From: QAMX01 sp964515055
GTDB taxonomy: Bacteria > Bacillota > Clostridia > Oscillospirales > QAMX01
Direction: 5' to 3'
Assembly (NCBI GenBank): GCA_964515055.1
Contig: CAZEUG010000002.1
Span: 62,001-126,000 of the forward strand
DNA: 64,000 bases
Positions within the stretch are counted from its first letter, which is position 1; each line of letters starts with the position of its first letter. The translations under genes and the position numbers were made by a program. Below the pieces are notes generated by a model. The model was not told where the DNA came from and searched no databases. It saw only the letters and a list, made by a program, of their open reading frames with translations. Positions 8,061 to 16,203 of this stretch are shown here, piece after piece.

Positions 8061-10397
8061 TTAAATCTGAACCATCAGGTAGTTTTCGATGATGTCGCCC
8101 TCTTTGATGTCGCTGAAGCGTTCCAGGCTGATTCCGCATTCGAAGCCGGTCGCCACTTCGCGGGCATCGTCCTTGAAGCGTTTCAGGCTGGAGATTTCGC
8201 CCTCGTGGATGACCACACCGTCGCGGACAAGGCGAACCTTGGCCGAGCGCTGCACCTTGCCGTCCTTGACCATGCAGCCGGCAATCGTTCCGGCGCCGGT
8301 GACCTTAAAGACCTGGCGAACCTCTGCCGTGCCCAGGATTTCTTCGCGGAATTTCGGGGCAAGCATCCCCTTGATGGCTGCTTTGACCTCGTCAATGCAT
8401 TCGTAAATGACGCGGTACATCCGCATATCGATGCCCTTCTGTTCCGCCGACATTCGGGTATTGATATCCGGGCGGACGTTAAAGCCGATGACGATGGCGC
8501 TGGAGGCGTAGGCCAGCATAATATCGTTTTCGTTGATCGCGCCGACACCGGTATGAATGATGCGGACGCGGACTTCCTCGTTGGAAAGCTCCTCCAGGGA
8601 GGCTTTCAGCGCTTCGGCAGAGCCCTGAACATCGGCTTTGAGAATGATGTTCAGATCCTTGACGCTGCCGTCCTGGATGTTGGCAAACAGATCCTGCAGC
8701 GACATTTTCTGTGCGGCCGTTGCGCTGGCATCGCGTTCCTTCTGTTTGCGCTCCTCGACCAGCTCCCGCGCCATGCGTTCATCGCCGGCCACGCGGAAAT
8801 GATCGCCCGCGCCGGGTGCCTCATCCAGACCGATGATTTCAACGGGCATGGACGGACCGGCAGCATTGATTTTCTGACCCTTGTCATTGGTCATGGCGCG
8901 GACACGGCCAACGGACGTCCCGGCAATGACCAGGTCGCCGACGTGGAGTGTCCCGTTCTGAACCAGCAGGGTGGCCACGGCACCACGGTTTTTATCCAGG
9001 CGCGCCTCAATGACGGCACCGGACGCCTCGCGGTTCGGGTTGGCCTTCAGCTCCTGCATATCGGAAACCAGCAGCACCATTTCCAGCAGCTCCGGCAGGC
9101 CGGTTCCGTTGGTGGCGGAGACTTTACAGATAACCGTATCGCCGCCCCATTCCTCCGGGAGCAGGTCATGCTCCGTCAGCTGGCGCAGGACGCGATCCGG
9201 GTCGGCGCTCGGTTTGTCCATTTTATTGACCGCGACAATAATCGGCACGTTGGCCGCTTTGGCGTGGTTAATCGCTTCGATGGTCTGCGGCATCACGCCG
9301 TCATCCGCTGCGACGACGAGAATGGCGACGTCTGTGACGGATGCGCCGCGGGCGCGCATGGAGGTAAAGGCGGCGTGTCCCGGTGTATCCAGGAAGGTGA
9401 TCACGCGGCCGTTGGCTTTGATCTGGTAGGCGCCGATGTGCTGTGTAATGCCGCCCGCTTCGCCCGCAACAACGTGCGTTTTGCGGATGGCGTCCAGCAG
9501 CGACGTTTTGCCGTGGTCAACGTGACCCATCACGACAACGACCGGGTCACGCGGCACCAGCTCAGACGCATCGTCAACGTGATCAACGTCTGCAAAGAGG
9601 CGTTCCTCGATGGTGCGGTGGATTTCATGCTCGATCTTTGCGCCGAACTCCATCGCAACCAGGCTGGCAGTATCGAAGTCAATGACGTCCGAAACCGCGG
9701 CCATCACGCCCAGCTTCACCAGCTGCTTCACAACCTCTGCGCCCGTCTTCTTCAGGCGGGAGGCCAGCTCACCGACGGAAATTTCATCGGGGATGGAGAC
9801 CTTGATCGGCTGCTTTTTGCGAACCTCCTGCTGCAGGCGGCGCATTTTTTCCTGTTCCTCCAGCCGGCGTTTCTGGCTGAAGTTGGACGGCTTTTTATCT
9901 GCCGCCTTCTTGATTTTCTGTTTGCCGGAACCGGCATTCGCGGCCTTTTCCGGCACCATATCATCGACGTGTTCATCGTATTTGGACATATCGACATTGG
10001 AGTTCCGCGTATCGACATAGCGGCGTTCCGGCTTTTTGGGTTTGGCCGGTTCCTTCGGCGCTTCGGCCGTCTTCTGCGGTTCGCTGGTCGACTGTGCAGC
10101 TGCCGCCGGTTTGGCGGATTCCTTCTCGGCCTCTGCCTGAGCCGGCACGGATGCCTCGACTGCCGCCGGCGCATCCTGTTCAGCAATCCGCGTTTTGCTC
10201 AGTGCTTCTTCAATATCACTGACCTCGTTCATTTTCGTGATCTCGTTAAAAATCAGATTCAGTTCACTGTCTTCGAGCACCTTTGCCGGACTTTTCGGGA
10301 CTTCTCCATGATCTGACAGAATCTGCATGACCACCTTATTGCGAACGTCAAAATCCTTTGCGACATCGCTGATCCGTGTTTTATTCATGTTGCTCAA
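8061..10397 (-). CDS. infB: Translation initiation factor IF-2
   Basis: IF-2 is the GTPase that brings fMet-tRNA to the 30S subunit. The N-terminus has an IF2N-type segment (MNKTRISDVAKDFDVRNKVV), then an Ala/Glu/Pro/Lys-rich linker (about 70-195) and a second IF2N segment (SIPDEISVGELASRLKK). The GTPase motifs are GHVDHGKT (291-298), DTPGHAAF, NKMDKP and SATNGTG, followed by the usual beta-barrel and C-terminal domains. The start is taken as TTG at 10395-10397, because GGAGGTGA is six bases upstream; the ATG at 10388 is about 18 bases away from that site. It overlaps the rnpM stop. The usual ylxQ gene is missing between rnpM and infB. Confidence 0.95.
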   Translation of the reverse strand: MSNMNKTRISDVAKDFDVRNKVVMQILSDHGEVPKSPAKVLEDSELNLIFNEITKMNEVSDIEEALSKTRIAEQDAPAAVEASVPAQAEAEKESAKPAAAAQSTSEPQKTAEAPKEPAKPKKPERRYVDTRNSNVDMSKYDEHVDDMVPEKAANAGSGKQKIKKAADKKPSNFSQKRRLEEQEKMRRLQQEVRKKQPIKVSIPDEISVGELASRLKKTGAEVVKQLVKLGVMAAVSDVIDFDTASLVAMEFGAKIEHEIHRTIEERLFADVDHVDDASELVPRDPVVVVMGHVDHGKTSLLDAIRKTHVVAGEAGGITQHIGAYQIKANGRVITFLDTPGHAAFTSMRARGASVTDVAILVVAADDGVMPQTIEAINHAKAANVPIIVAVNKMDKPSADPDRVLRQLTEHDLLPEEWGGDTVICKVSATNGTGLPELLEMVLLVSDMQELKANPNREASGAVIEARLDKNRGAVATLLVQNGTLHVGDLVIAGTSVGRVRAMTNDKGQKINAAGPSMPVEIIGLDEAPGAGDHFRVAGDERMARELVEERKQKERDASATAAQKMSLQDLFANIQDGSVKDLNIILKADVQGSAEALKASLEELSNEEVRVRIIHTGVGAINENDIMLAYASSAIVIGFNVRPDINTRMSAEQKGIDMRMYRVIYECIDEVKAAIKGMLAPKFREEILGTAEVRQVFKVTGAGTIAGCMVKDGKVQRSAKVRLVRDGVVIHEGEISSLKRFKDDAREVATGFECGISLERFSDIKEGDIIENYLMVQI

Positions 10398-10705
10398 ACA
10401 GGGTCACCTCCAAATTTCATCTGCTCCGAAAGCTGTGCATAAATTGCATCGCTGATGGTTACATTGGGCCGCGTCTCGCTGGACAGAGCCCGTTCCAGCG
10501 CTCGGGTTTTCCGGGCTTTCGCCAGGCAGGCCTCATTGCGGCAAAGATATGCGCCTCTTCCGTTTTTCTTGCCCCGGAAGTCGAGACTGATGCCGTTTTC
10601 GTCGCCGTCCGGCGGTAGCACCACCCGGATCAGCTCGCGTTTTTCTTTCATCACGCGGCATCCGACACACATTCTCATCGGGATTTTTTTCTGCGGCATA
10701 CCCAT
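10394..10705 (-). CDS. rnpM: YlxR-type RNase P modulator
   Basis: A small basic protein of about 103 residues of the YlxR (DUF448) family. It has the signatures MRMCVGCRVMKEKRELIRVV near the N-terminus and GRGAYLCRNEACLAKA in the middle. In Bacillus this protein binds RNase P RNA and lowers its activity. The start is uncertain: ATG at 10705 is five bases from GGAGG and is preferred, ATG at 10699 is also possible, and a GTG at 10711 overlaps the binding site itself. It lies between nusA and infB. Confidence 0.9.
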   Translation of the reverse strand: MGMPQKKIPMRMCVGCRVMKEKRELIRVVLPPDGDENGISLDFRGKKNGRGAYLCRNEACLAKARKTRALERALSSETRPNVTISDAIYAQLSEQMKFGGDPV

Positions 10706-10751
10706 ATCCACCTCCGGTTCTATTCGATTCCGTTCCGAAAACGGCTGCGGC

Positions 10752-11825
10752 TTATTCCGCCTCGTTTTCCACGGATTGGGACTTGATATCGATTCGGTAG
10801 CCGGTCAGCTTGGCGGCCAGTCGTGCATTCTGCCCTTCCCGACCGATGGCCAGCGACAGCTGTTCATCGGCAACAACCACCTTGCAGCTCTTATCCTCCG
10901 GCGTGACATCCACACTGACAACGGTGGCCGGAGCCAGTGCCGCTGCGATGAACTGTGCCGGGTCGTCCGAATATTTGACGATATCGATCTTTTCGCCGCG
11001 CAGCTCGTTGACGATTCCGGCAACTCTCGTCCCCTTCGGGCCAACGCAGGCACCGACCGGGTCAACGTTCGGGTCATTGGCTTTGACGGCGATTTTGGAG
11101 CGCAGACCGGCTTCGCGGGCGACGGAGACGATTTCGACGATGCCGTCGTAGATTTCCGGCACCTCCATCTCAAAGAGCCGTTTGACCAGCCCCGGATGAG
11201 AGCGGGAAATTTGCAGCTGCGGACCCTTCAGGGTGCGCTGGACGCCGACCAGATAGACCTTCATGCGGTCGCCCTCGCGAATCGGCTCATTCTTGATCTG
11301 TTCAGCCGGCGGCAGCACAAAGGTCTGTTCCTCCGAGCTGCCCGGCAGCGTCAGAATCATGTTGCCCGTGCGGAGGTCGATCTTGATCACCTGTGCCGTC
11401 AGAATTTCCTGTTCCTTGGAGGAATACTCGCGGTACAGCGCGCCGCGCTCCGACTCGCGGATGCCCTGAATGATAACCTGTTTGGCGGTTTGTGCGGCGA
11501 TTCTGCCAAACTGCTTCGTGTCCACTTCGACCGAAACGATCTGGCCGATGGCCGGGGCGCCGGACACATAGCGGCGCGCATCCTCCGGGCTGATCTCGGT
11601 GAGCGGATCCGTCACCGGGTCGGCAATCGTTTTGTGCGCGTACATCCGCATGGACATGGTTTTCGGATCCATCGCGAACGAAACCTCACCATTCGGCGAA
11701 TATTCGCGGTGATAGGCGGCTGTCAGCGCCTGCTGAATTTTTTCGATCATATAATCTTTGGGGATATTTTTTTCTTTTTCCAGTGCTTCCAGCGCCAGAA
11801 ACAGGTTATCTCCGGATTTATCCAT
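10752..11825 (-). CDS. nusA: Transcription termination/antitermination factor NusA
   Basis: A 357-residue NusA of the short Gram-positive type. The N-terminal RNA-polymerase-binding domain (about 1-130), an S1 domain (GQIVSVEVDTKQFGRIAAQ onwards), and two KH domains (VGPKGTRVAGIVNELRGE and the terminal IGREGQNARLAAKLTGYRI) are in order. The C-terminal acidic repeats of proteobacterial NusA are absent, as expected. The ATG at 11825 has AGAGAGGGG about ten bases upstream. It is the second gene of the rimP operon. Confidence 0.95.
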   Translation of the reverse strand: MDKSGDNLFLALEALEKEKNIPKDYMIEKIQQALTAAYHREYSPNGEVSFAMDPKTMSMRMYAHKTIADPVTDPLTEISPEDARRYVSGAPAIGQIVSVEVDTKQFGRIAAQTAKQVIIQGIRESERGALYREYSSKEQEILTAQVIKIDLRTGNMILTLPGSSEEQTFVLPPAEQIKNEPIREGDRMKVYLVGVQRTLKGPQLQISRSHPGLVKRLFEMEVPEIYDGIVEIVSVAREAGLRSKIAVKANDPNVDPVGACVGPKGTRVAGIVNELRGEKIDIVKYSDDPAQFIAAALAPATVVSVDVTPEDKSCKVVVADEQLSLAIGREGQNARLAAKLTGYRIDIKSQSVENEAE

Positions 11826-11872
11826 GAATTTGAAGCCCCTCTCTCCCGGCCTATGCAGCCGACGAATTTGTA

Positions 11873-12343
11873 TTAAAAGTCATAATGGATGCGGCATTGT
11901 GCCATATCGGCACGCTTCAGCCGCTTTTCTTCGCCGTTTTCTTCCAGAATCAGTTCACTGTCTGTGCGGCCAAGCAGCCTGGCCGTCAGGCTTTTGCGCC
12001 CGGAAGCATCCGGATGATACAGTTTCAGATCGACCATGCTGCCAACGAACCGGTCAAAATCGCTGTCGCGGTACAGCTCGCGGTTGATGCCCGGTGAGCT
12101 GACCTCCAGGCAGTAGCTCTGTTCGATCGGATCGGCTTCATCCAGCCAGGTATCCAGTGCGCGGTTGACCGATTCGCACATATTGATATCGACGCCGCCG
12201 GGCGGATCCGTATCCAGCAGAACACGGAGCACCCATTCGCCCGCCTCCCGGAGAAATTTCACATCCCAAATCTGACAGCCAACAGCCTCCGCGAACGGCG
12301 TCGCTGCCTGCGTCACGAGTTGTACGATCTCCTTTGCGTTCAT
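11873..12343 (-). CDS. rimP: Ribosome maturation factor RimP
   Basis: About 156 residues with the RimP pattern: IVQLVTQAATPFAEAVGCQIWDVKF, then DTDPPGGVDINMCESVNRALDTWLDE and the YCLEVSSPGINREL motif, and a C-terminal SH3-like part. RimP is needed for 30S subunit assembly. The start at ATG 12343 is a choice; an in-frame TTG at 12352 lies five bases from AGG and cannot be excluded. It is the first gene of the operon and has a leader of about 140 bases. Confidence 0.92.
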   Translation of the reverse strand: MNAKEIVQLVTQAATPFAEAVGCQIWDVKFLREAGEWVLRVLLDTDPPGGVDINMCESVNRALDTWLDEADPIEQSYCLEVSSPGINRELYRDSDFDRFVGSMVDLKLYHPDASGRKSLTARLLGRTDSELILEENGEEKRLKRADMAQCRIHYDF

Positions 12344-12391
12344 CGTTTTCAAACCATCCTGTTCCGTAAAATTCTCTCATTCAACAAGAAA

Positions 12392-12408
12392 GAGCGGGAA
12401 ACCCGCTC
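12392..12408 (-). promoter_or_regulatory. Leader hairpin upstream of rimP
   Basis: A 7-bp GC-rich stem with a three-base loop (12392-12398 with 12402-12408) followed on the transcript by UUUCUUGUUG. It lies in the untranslated leader of the translation operon and could be an attenuator or an mRNA-stability element. Confidence 0.45.
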
Positions 12409-12493
12409 CATCCAGACAAATCGAACAGGCCGCCTGTCAAAGCAGCAGACCGTCGAACCTCCGGGCAACGTCCATGCGTGCCCTCACACGTTT

Positions 12494-12522
12494 ATTATAT
12501 CACACAAGTTCTGTTTATGCAA
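12494..12522 (-). promoter_or_regulatory. Sigma-A promoter of the rimP-nusA-infB operon
   Basis: On the minus strand TTGCAT (12517-12522) and a perfect TATAAT (12494-12499) are separated by 17 bases. Transcription should start near 12486, giving a leader of about 140 bases. Confidence 0.8.
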
Positions 12523-12620
12523 GTCTTTTTCGAGATTTTTTACCGAAAAAATGGGTGGAACACGCATTTCCGGCATCGTCAGCCGTCCGTTTGGCCGATT
12601 TGCCCGCACAACCGCCGCGC

Positions 12621-14159
12621 TCAGCGGTTGTCCTCCGGCTGAAGCAGATGCCATCCGGCCTCATCCCGCACAAGTGTCAGGCTGCCGGAGCGCAGGATCC
12701 CCGGCGCATACAACAGGCACCATGCATCCGTCTCGGTGTAGGGTGTGTAGACAATCCGGTAGGTTTCGCTCGTTTCGGTGCTGATCTGCTCGTTTCGGCT
12801 CACGCTCCAGCTTTTCATCCGAACCGTCGGATACGCGTGAAGGCCGTCCGGCAGCAGCACACAAAGGGTATGCCAGTCATTCCGGGCGACGGCGGTTGCA
12901 AACGCCTGCGCCAGCTGCTGTGGTGTGGCCGTTTGCATCGCATCTGCCGACAGCTGTGTCCCCGGCTGCAGCAGGTACTGTTCGACCGGGCAGACCTTCA
13001 GCGCAACGGGCGAAACGGCAACAGTCTGCGTCTGCCCGCTCATCAGGTTGACATAGGTGCAGGTGTCCGAATCATGGAAAAAGACAACGGCGTTGCCCGC
13101 GCCATCCGTGCGGTAGTCCATCAGAGAGCCCAACAGCAGCGCCTGATCCTCATCCTCCGGGTATTTGACGATGGCGAGCTGATCTTCCCCGTGGTCACCG
13201 TTGCGGCGCACCAGCGCCCGGGAGCCGCCGGTCATCATCACGACGCCGCTCCGATACTCCGCAGAGTGGCCGATCAGGTTGCCGAAAAAGAGCTTTTCGC
13301 TGCCCGCTTCGGTCGAGCCGAACAGCAGACCCTCCGTCAGGACGGCATAGAGCCGGTCTCCGGCCATTTCGATGCGGTCGAGCAGTTCGCTGTTGGCCAG
13401 CCAGGAGTAGGTCGAGCCGCTGGCACGGTCGTGGAAATAGAGGGTACCGTGTGACGTGCAGAGCTCCGTCAGGTAACCGCTGCCCGTGCGGCCGACCGTA
13501 TAGAGGACGGTTCGCTCGCCCGTGCCGATGGTTTGCCGGATGATTCTCTCGACGCCGAGGTCGCTGGCGATGTAGTAGAGGGCGTCATTCAGAAAGACCG
13601 CCGTCTGCCGTGTCGGTGACAGGACGCAGCCGTTGAGCAGCGTGGTGGACCAGATGCCGTTCAGCGGGTCATAGCTATAGAGCAGCGTCTCTCCGGAAAT
13701 GCTTTCCGGATCGCTGAGGAAATAGAGTACGCCGTTTTTCATGGCACCGCTGCCGAAGGGCATCCGGTAATAGGTGGTCAGCTCTGTCCCGTCCATGTTG
13801 ACGGCGCAGAGCTCACCCGTATCCAGATTGCGGAAAAAGACCCGGTTTTCCAGAACCAGAAACTCCCGATAGGCCGGGAGGTCACAGATCACAGCGGATT
13901 TCCCGGTGGTCAAATTCAGGGAGGTCAGGTGGTTATCCAGCGGGGAGACGAGAACGATCGTGCTGCCGCGGCGCCAGAGCTGCGTGGACAGCACAGTTTT
14001 CTCCTGGCGGATGGTGTCCAGCGGATCCTGAAACGTTGGCGGCGCGCTCGTCTGTTCGGTGGTTTTTGGTTCCGAGCCGGACGCACCAATGGCACGGCAG
14101 GCCGTCAGCGACAGCAGCAGAGCGATGACAGTCAGCAGCAGGATGCAGCTTTTTTTCAC
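12621..14159 (-). CDS. Lipoprotein with beta-propeller-like (DUF5050-type) domain
   Basis: A 512-residue surface lipoprotein. Translation starts at GTG 14157-14159, eight bases after GGAGGG. The N-terminus has Lys residues, a hydrophobic run and the lipobox LTAC with Cys21. After a Ser/Thr-rich linker, repeated short beta motifs (LYSYDPLNGIW, ALYYIASDLG, TLYFHDRASGS, RLYAVLTEG, VVFFHDSDTCTYVNL) resemble the DUF5050-type propeller found in many Clostridial lipoproteins. The last 100 residues look like a separate alpha/beta domain. No catalytic residues are recognised, so the function is unknown. It ends the minus-strand gene string that begins at hprK. Confidence 0.7.
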   Translation of the reverse strand: MKKSCILLLTVIALLLSLTACRAIGASGSEPKTTEQTSAPPTFQDPLDTIRQEKTVLSTQLWRRGSTIVLVSPLDNHLTSLNLTTGKSAVICDLPAYREFLVLENRVFFRNLDTGELCAVNMDGTELTTYYRMPFGSGAMKNGVLYFLSDPESISGETLLYSYDPLNGIWSTTLLNGCVLSPTRQTAVFLNDALYYIASDLGVERIIRQTIGTGERTVLYTVGRTGSGYLTELCTSHGTLYFHDRASGSTYSWLANSELLDRIEMAGDRLYAVLTEGLLFGSTEAGSEKLFFGNLIGHSAEYRSGVVMMTGGSRALVRRNGDHGEDQLAIVKYPEDEDQALLLGSLMDYRTDGAGNAVVFFHDSDTCTYVNLMSGQTQTVAVSPVALKVCPVEQYLLQPGTQLSADAMQTATPQQLAQAFATAVARNDWHTLCVLLPDGLHAYPTVRMKSWSVSRNEQISTETSETYRIVYTPYTETDAWCLLYAPGILRSGSLTLVRDEAGWHLLQPEDNR

Positions 14160-14202
14160 AGGCAATCCCTCCGATCGGTTCAGTTGGGTGATTTTTGGAA
14201 CA

Positions 14203-14928
14203 CTACAGCACCAGATCAGCCAGGCAGGGGCAATGATCCGATGCCAATAGCTGTGGAATCTCCGCCGATACAGCGCGGAATTCCGGGGATGCAAAAATAT
14301 AATCGATTTTGATGGTTGGGCGCTCCGACGGGAAGCTCCGGGTCTGCTCCGGCAGGAGGCTGCCGGTATCCCGGAAGACCGCCGACAGCGGCTGCAGAAT
14401 CGGATGCTCCGGCGTCAGGTTCAGGTCGCCCATCATCAGCATGGGCGCTCTGCGGCGTTCCGCCAGCTCCAGAACGGCTGACACGGCATTTCGCTGTTCC
14501 GGCGGTGTCAGGCCAAAGTGCGTGATCAGGACCTCGAAGCGCTCCGGCGCGTCGAATTCCGCGTGCAGGATGCAGCGCGGCTCACAGCCCTCCTCCGACA
14601 GCGGAAGCGGGATGGGAATGGTTTTGGCGCTGCGGATGGGCAGGCGGGAGAGGATGGCGTTGCCATACGGTCCGTTGCCCTGATCGTCGATGGCCTTGGC
14701 GAAATAGACATGGTCATAGCCCAGCGCATCGGCGAGCAGAATGGCCTGTTCCCGATAGGCCGGGGAGACGCCGCGGTCGCGCACCTCATTCAGGCCGACG
14801 ATATCAGGATGGAACGCACGAATCACGTCCGCAATCTGCGGCAGGTTCAGCTGTTCCGGTTCACCCTTCACGGCGCGGTGATGATCCGCGCCGTGTTGGA
14901 TGTTATACGTCATAACACGCAGATTCAT
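14203..14928 (-). CDS. Endonuclease/exonuclease/phosphatase family hydrolase
   Basis: A 241-residue protein of the EEP (DNase I-like) superfamily. Motifs in order are MTYNIQHG, IVGLNEVRDRG (metal-binding Glu), GNAILSRLPI, LITHFGL, MMGDLNLTP, IDYIFASPEF and the final SDHCPCLADL. There is no signal peptide, so it should act in the cytoplasm on a phosphodiester or phosphomonoester; the substrate cannot be predicted. The ATG at 14926-14928 overlaps the nagA stop by one base; a GTG three bases upstream is an alternative. GGAGAC provides the ribosome binding site. Confidence 0.82.
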   Translation of the reverse strand: MNLRVMTYNIQHGADHHRAVKGEPEQLNLPQIADVIRAFHPDIVGLNEVRDRGVSPAYREQAILLADALGYDHVYFAKAIDDQGNGPYGNAILSRLPIRSAKTIPIPLPLSEEGCEPRCILHAEFDAPERFEVLITHFGLTPPEQRNAVSAVLELAERRRAPMLMMGDLNLTPEHPILQPLSAVFRDTGSLLPEQTRSFPSERPTIKIDYIFASPEFRAVSAEIPQLLASDHCPCLADLVL

Positions 14929-16133
14929 CACAGCGTTGTCTCCTGTTTGTCCGACCGGTACAGGCAGCGGCCGTCGCGGTAGACGCGCTGCATCCGGATA
15001 TCATTGTCGAACACGGTGAGATCGGCCTTGAAGTCCGGTGCCACGCGTCCGCGATCGTTCAGGCCCATGATGCGTGCCGGTGTCACTGTCACCATACGGA
15101 CAGCGTCCTCAATCGTTGCACCGGCGACATCGCGCATCACGCGAACCAGCCGATCCGTTGTGGCGACGCTTCCGGCAAACGCGGTGCGATCCATCAGCTT
15201 GGCGACGCCGTCCTCGATGATCACCGGGACACCCGTCTCGCGGTCGCCCAGCATGGAGGTGCCGCTCGTCTGTCCGGCGGCACGCATTGAGTCGGTAATC
15301 AGGGCGATATGCGCCGGCCCCTTGGTCTGATAAATCAGCTTCAGCAGTGTCTGCGGCAGGTGGACGCCGTCGGCAATGATTTCCACGTCCAGATCGTCCG
15401 TGATGAAGGCCGTTTCCACGGGGCCTGCATGGCGGAAGGCATGAATCCGCTGTACACCGGCCATCGCCGAATACAGGTGTGTGCAGAGGGAGAAGCCGTT
15501 TTCAAACGCCTCGATGACCTGTTCATAGACTGCCATCGTATGTCCCATGGACGGCAGAATGCCCGCCGCGCGGAGGCGGCGACCCATTTCCAGTGCGCCC
15601 GGCAGCTCCGGCGCGATGCTCCAGCGGACGATATCGTCCGAATGCGACAGGATATCTTCGACTTCCTGCAGGTCGGGATTGCGCACATGGCGCGGATCCA
15701 TTGCGCCCTTCTGCGCAATGTTGAAATAGGGACCTTCCAGATGGAGGCCGCACAGCGCGGCACCGTCATTCTTCATCGTTTTGGCCTTGCGGTACGCATC
15801 GAACACCGGGAAGAGCGATTCGTTGGTGGAGCTGACGGTGGACGGGAAAATGGAGGTGGTACCGTGCTCCAGATGCGCTCTGGCCGCGCCGAGGATGCCC
15901 TCTGCCTCCCCGTCCATAAAGTCGAAGCCGCCGCCGCCGTGCGTATGGAGGTCGACAAAGCCCGGTGCGATGTAGCTGCCCCCGACGTCGATTCGTTCAT
16001 CGCACGTCACATCGCCCGTTGCGCCGGTGCCGACTGCCAGAATGCGGCCGTCCGCATCGTCAAACAGGACGTAGCCGTCCTTCAGGACTCTCCACGGTGT
16101 AATGACATTCCCATGATATAAAAGCGTTTTCAC
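14928..16133 (-). CDS. nagA: N-acetylglucosamine-6-phosphate deacetylase
   Basis: A 401-residue NagA that removes the acetyl group from GlcNAc-6-phosphate. The metal-site HTH is in FVDLHTHGGGG; LHLEGPYFN carries the metal Glu; ILPSMGHTMA and LCTHLYSAM supply His residues; ITDSMRAAG holds the catalytic Asp. A GTG start at 16131-16133 is used, about ten bases after AAAAGGAG; the longer in-frame version from a TTG at 16160 would contain the binding site. It follows gpmI across a strong hairpin and overlaps the EEP gene. Confidence 0.9.
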   Translation of the reverse strand: MKTLLYHGNVITPWRVLKDGYVLFDDADGRILAVGTGATGDVTCDERIDVGGSYIAPGFVDLHTHGGGGFDFMDGEAEGILGAARAHLEHGTTSIFPSTVSSTNESLFPVFDAYRKAKTMKNDGAALCGLHLEGPYFNIAQKGAMDPRHVRNPDLQEVEDILSHSDDIVRWSIAPELPGALEMGRRLRAAGILPSMGHTMAVYEQVIEAFENGFSLCTHLYSAMAGVQRIHAFRHAGPVETAFITDDLDVEIIADGVHLPQTLLKLIYQTKGPAHIALITDSMRAAGQTSGTSMLGDRETGVPVIIEDGVAKLMDRTAFAGSVATTDRLVRVMRDVAGATIEDAVRMVTVTPARIMGLNDRGRVAPDFKADLTVFDNDIRMQRVYRDGRCLYRSDKQETTL

Positions 16134-16162
16134 GAAGCATTTTCTCCTTTTTTTGCACAAGT

Positions 16163-16197
16163 CCCCTGCCGCCGAAGCGCTGCTCCGGCGGCAGGGG
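16163..16197 (-). terminator. Strong hairpin between gpmI and nagA
   Basis: A 12-bp GC-rich stem (16163-16174 with 16186-16197). In the minus-strand transcript it is followed by A-rich rather than U-rich sequence, so it may be a stabilising or partially attenuating hairpin rather than a normal intrinsic terminator. Confidence 0.5.
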
Positions 16198-16203
16198 CTG
16201 TAA

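Noticed and set aside
7956..10316. Very long open frame on the plus strand, opposite infB (786 codons)
   Set aside because: It mirrors the codon structure of infB in a GC-rich gene, has no ribosome site, and its sequence is repetitive and unlike any family. Similar antisense frames oppose the exporter at 50978, pnp, nusA and the two MATE genes.
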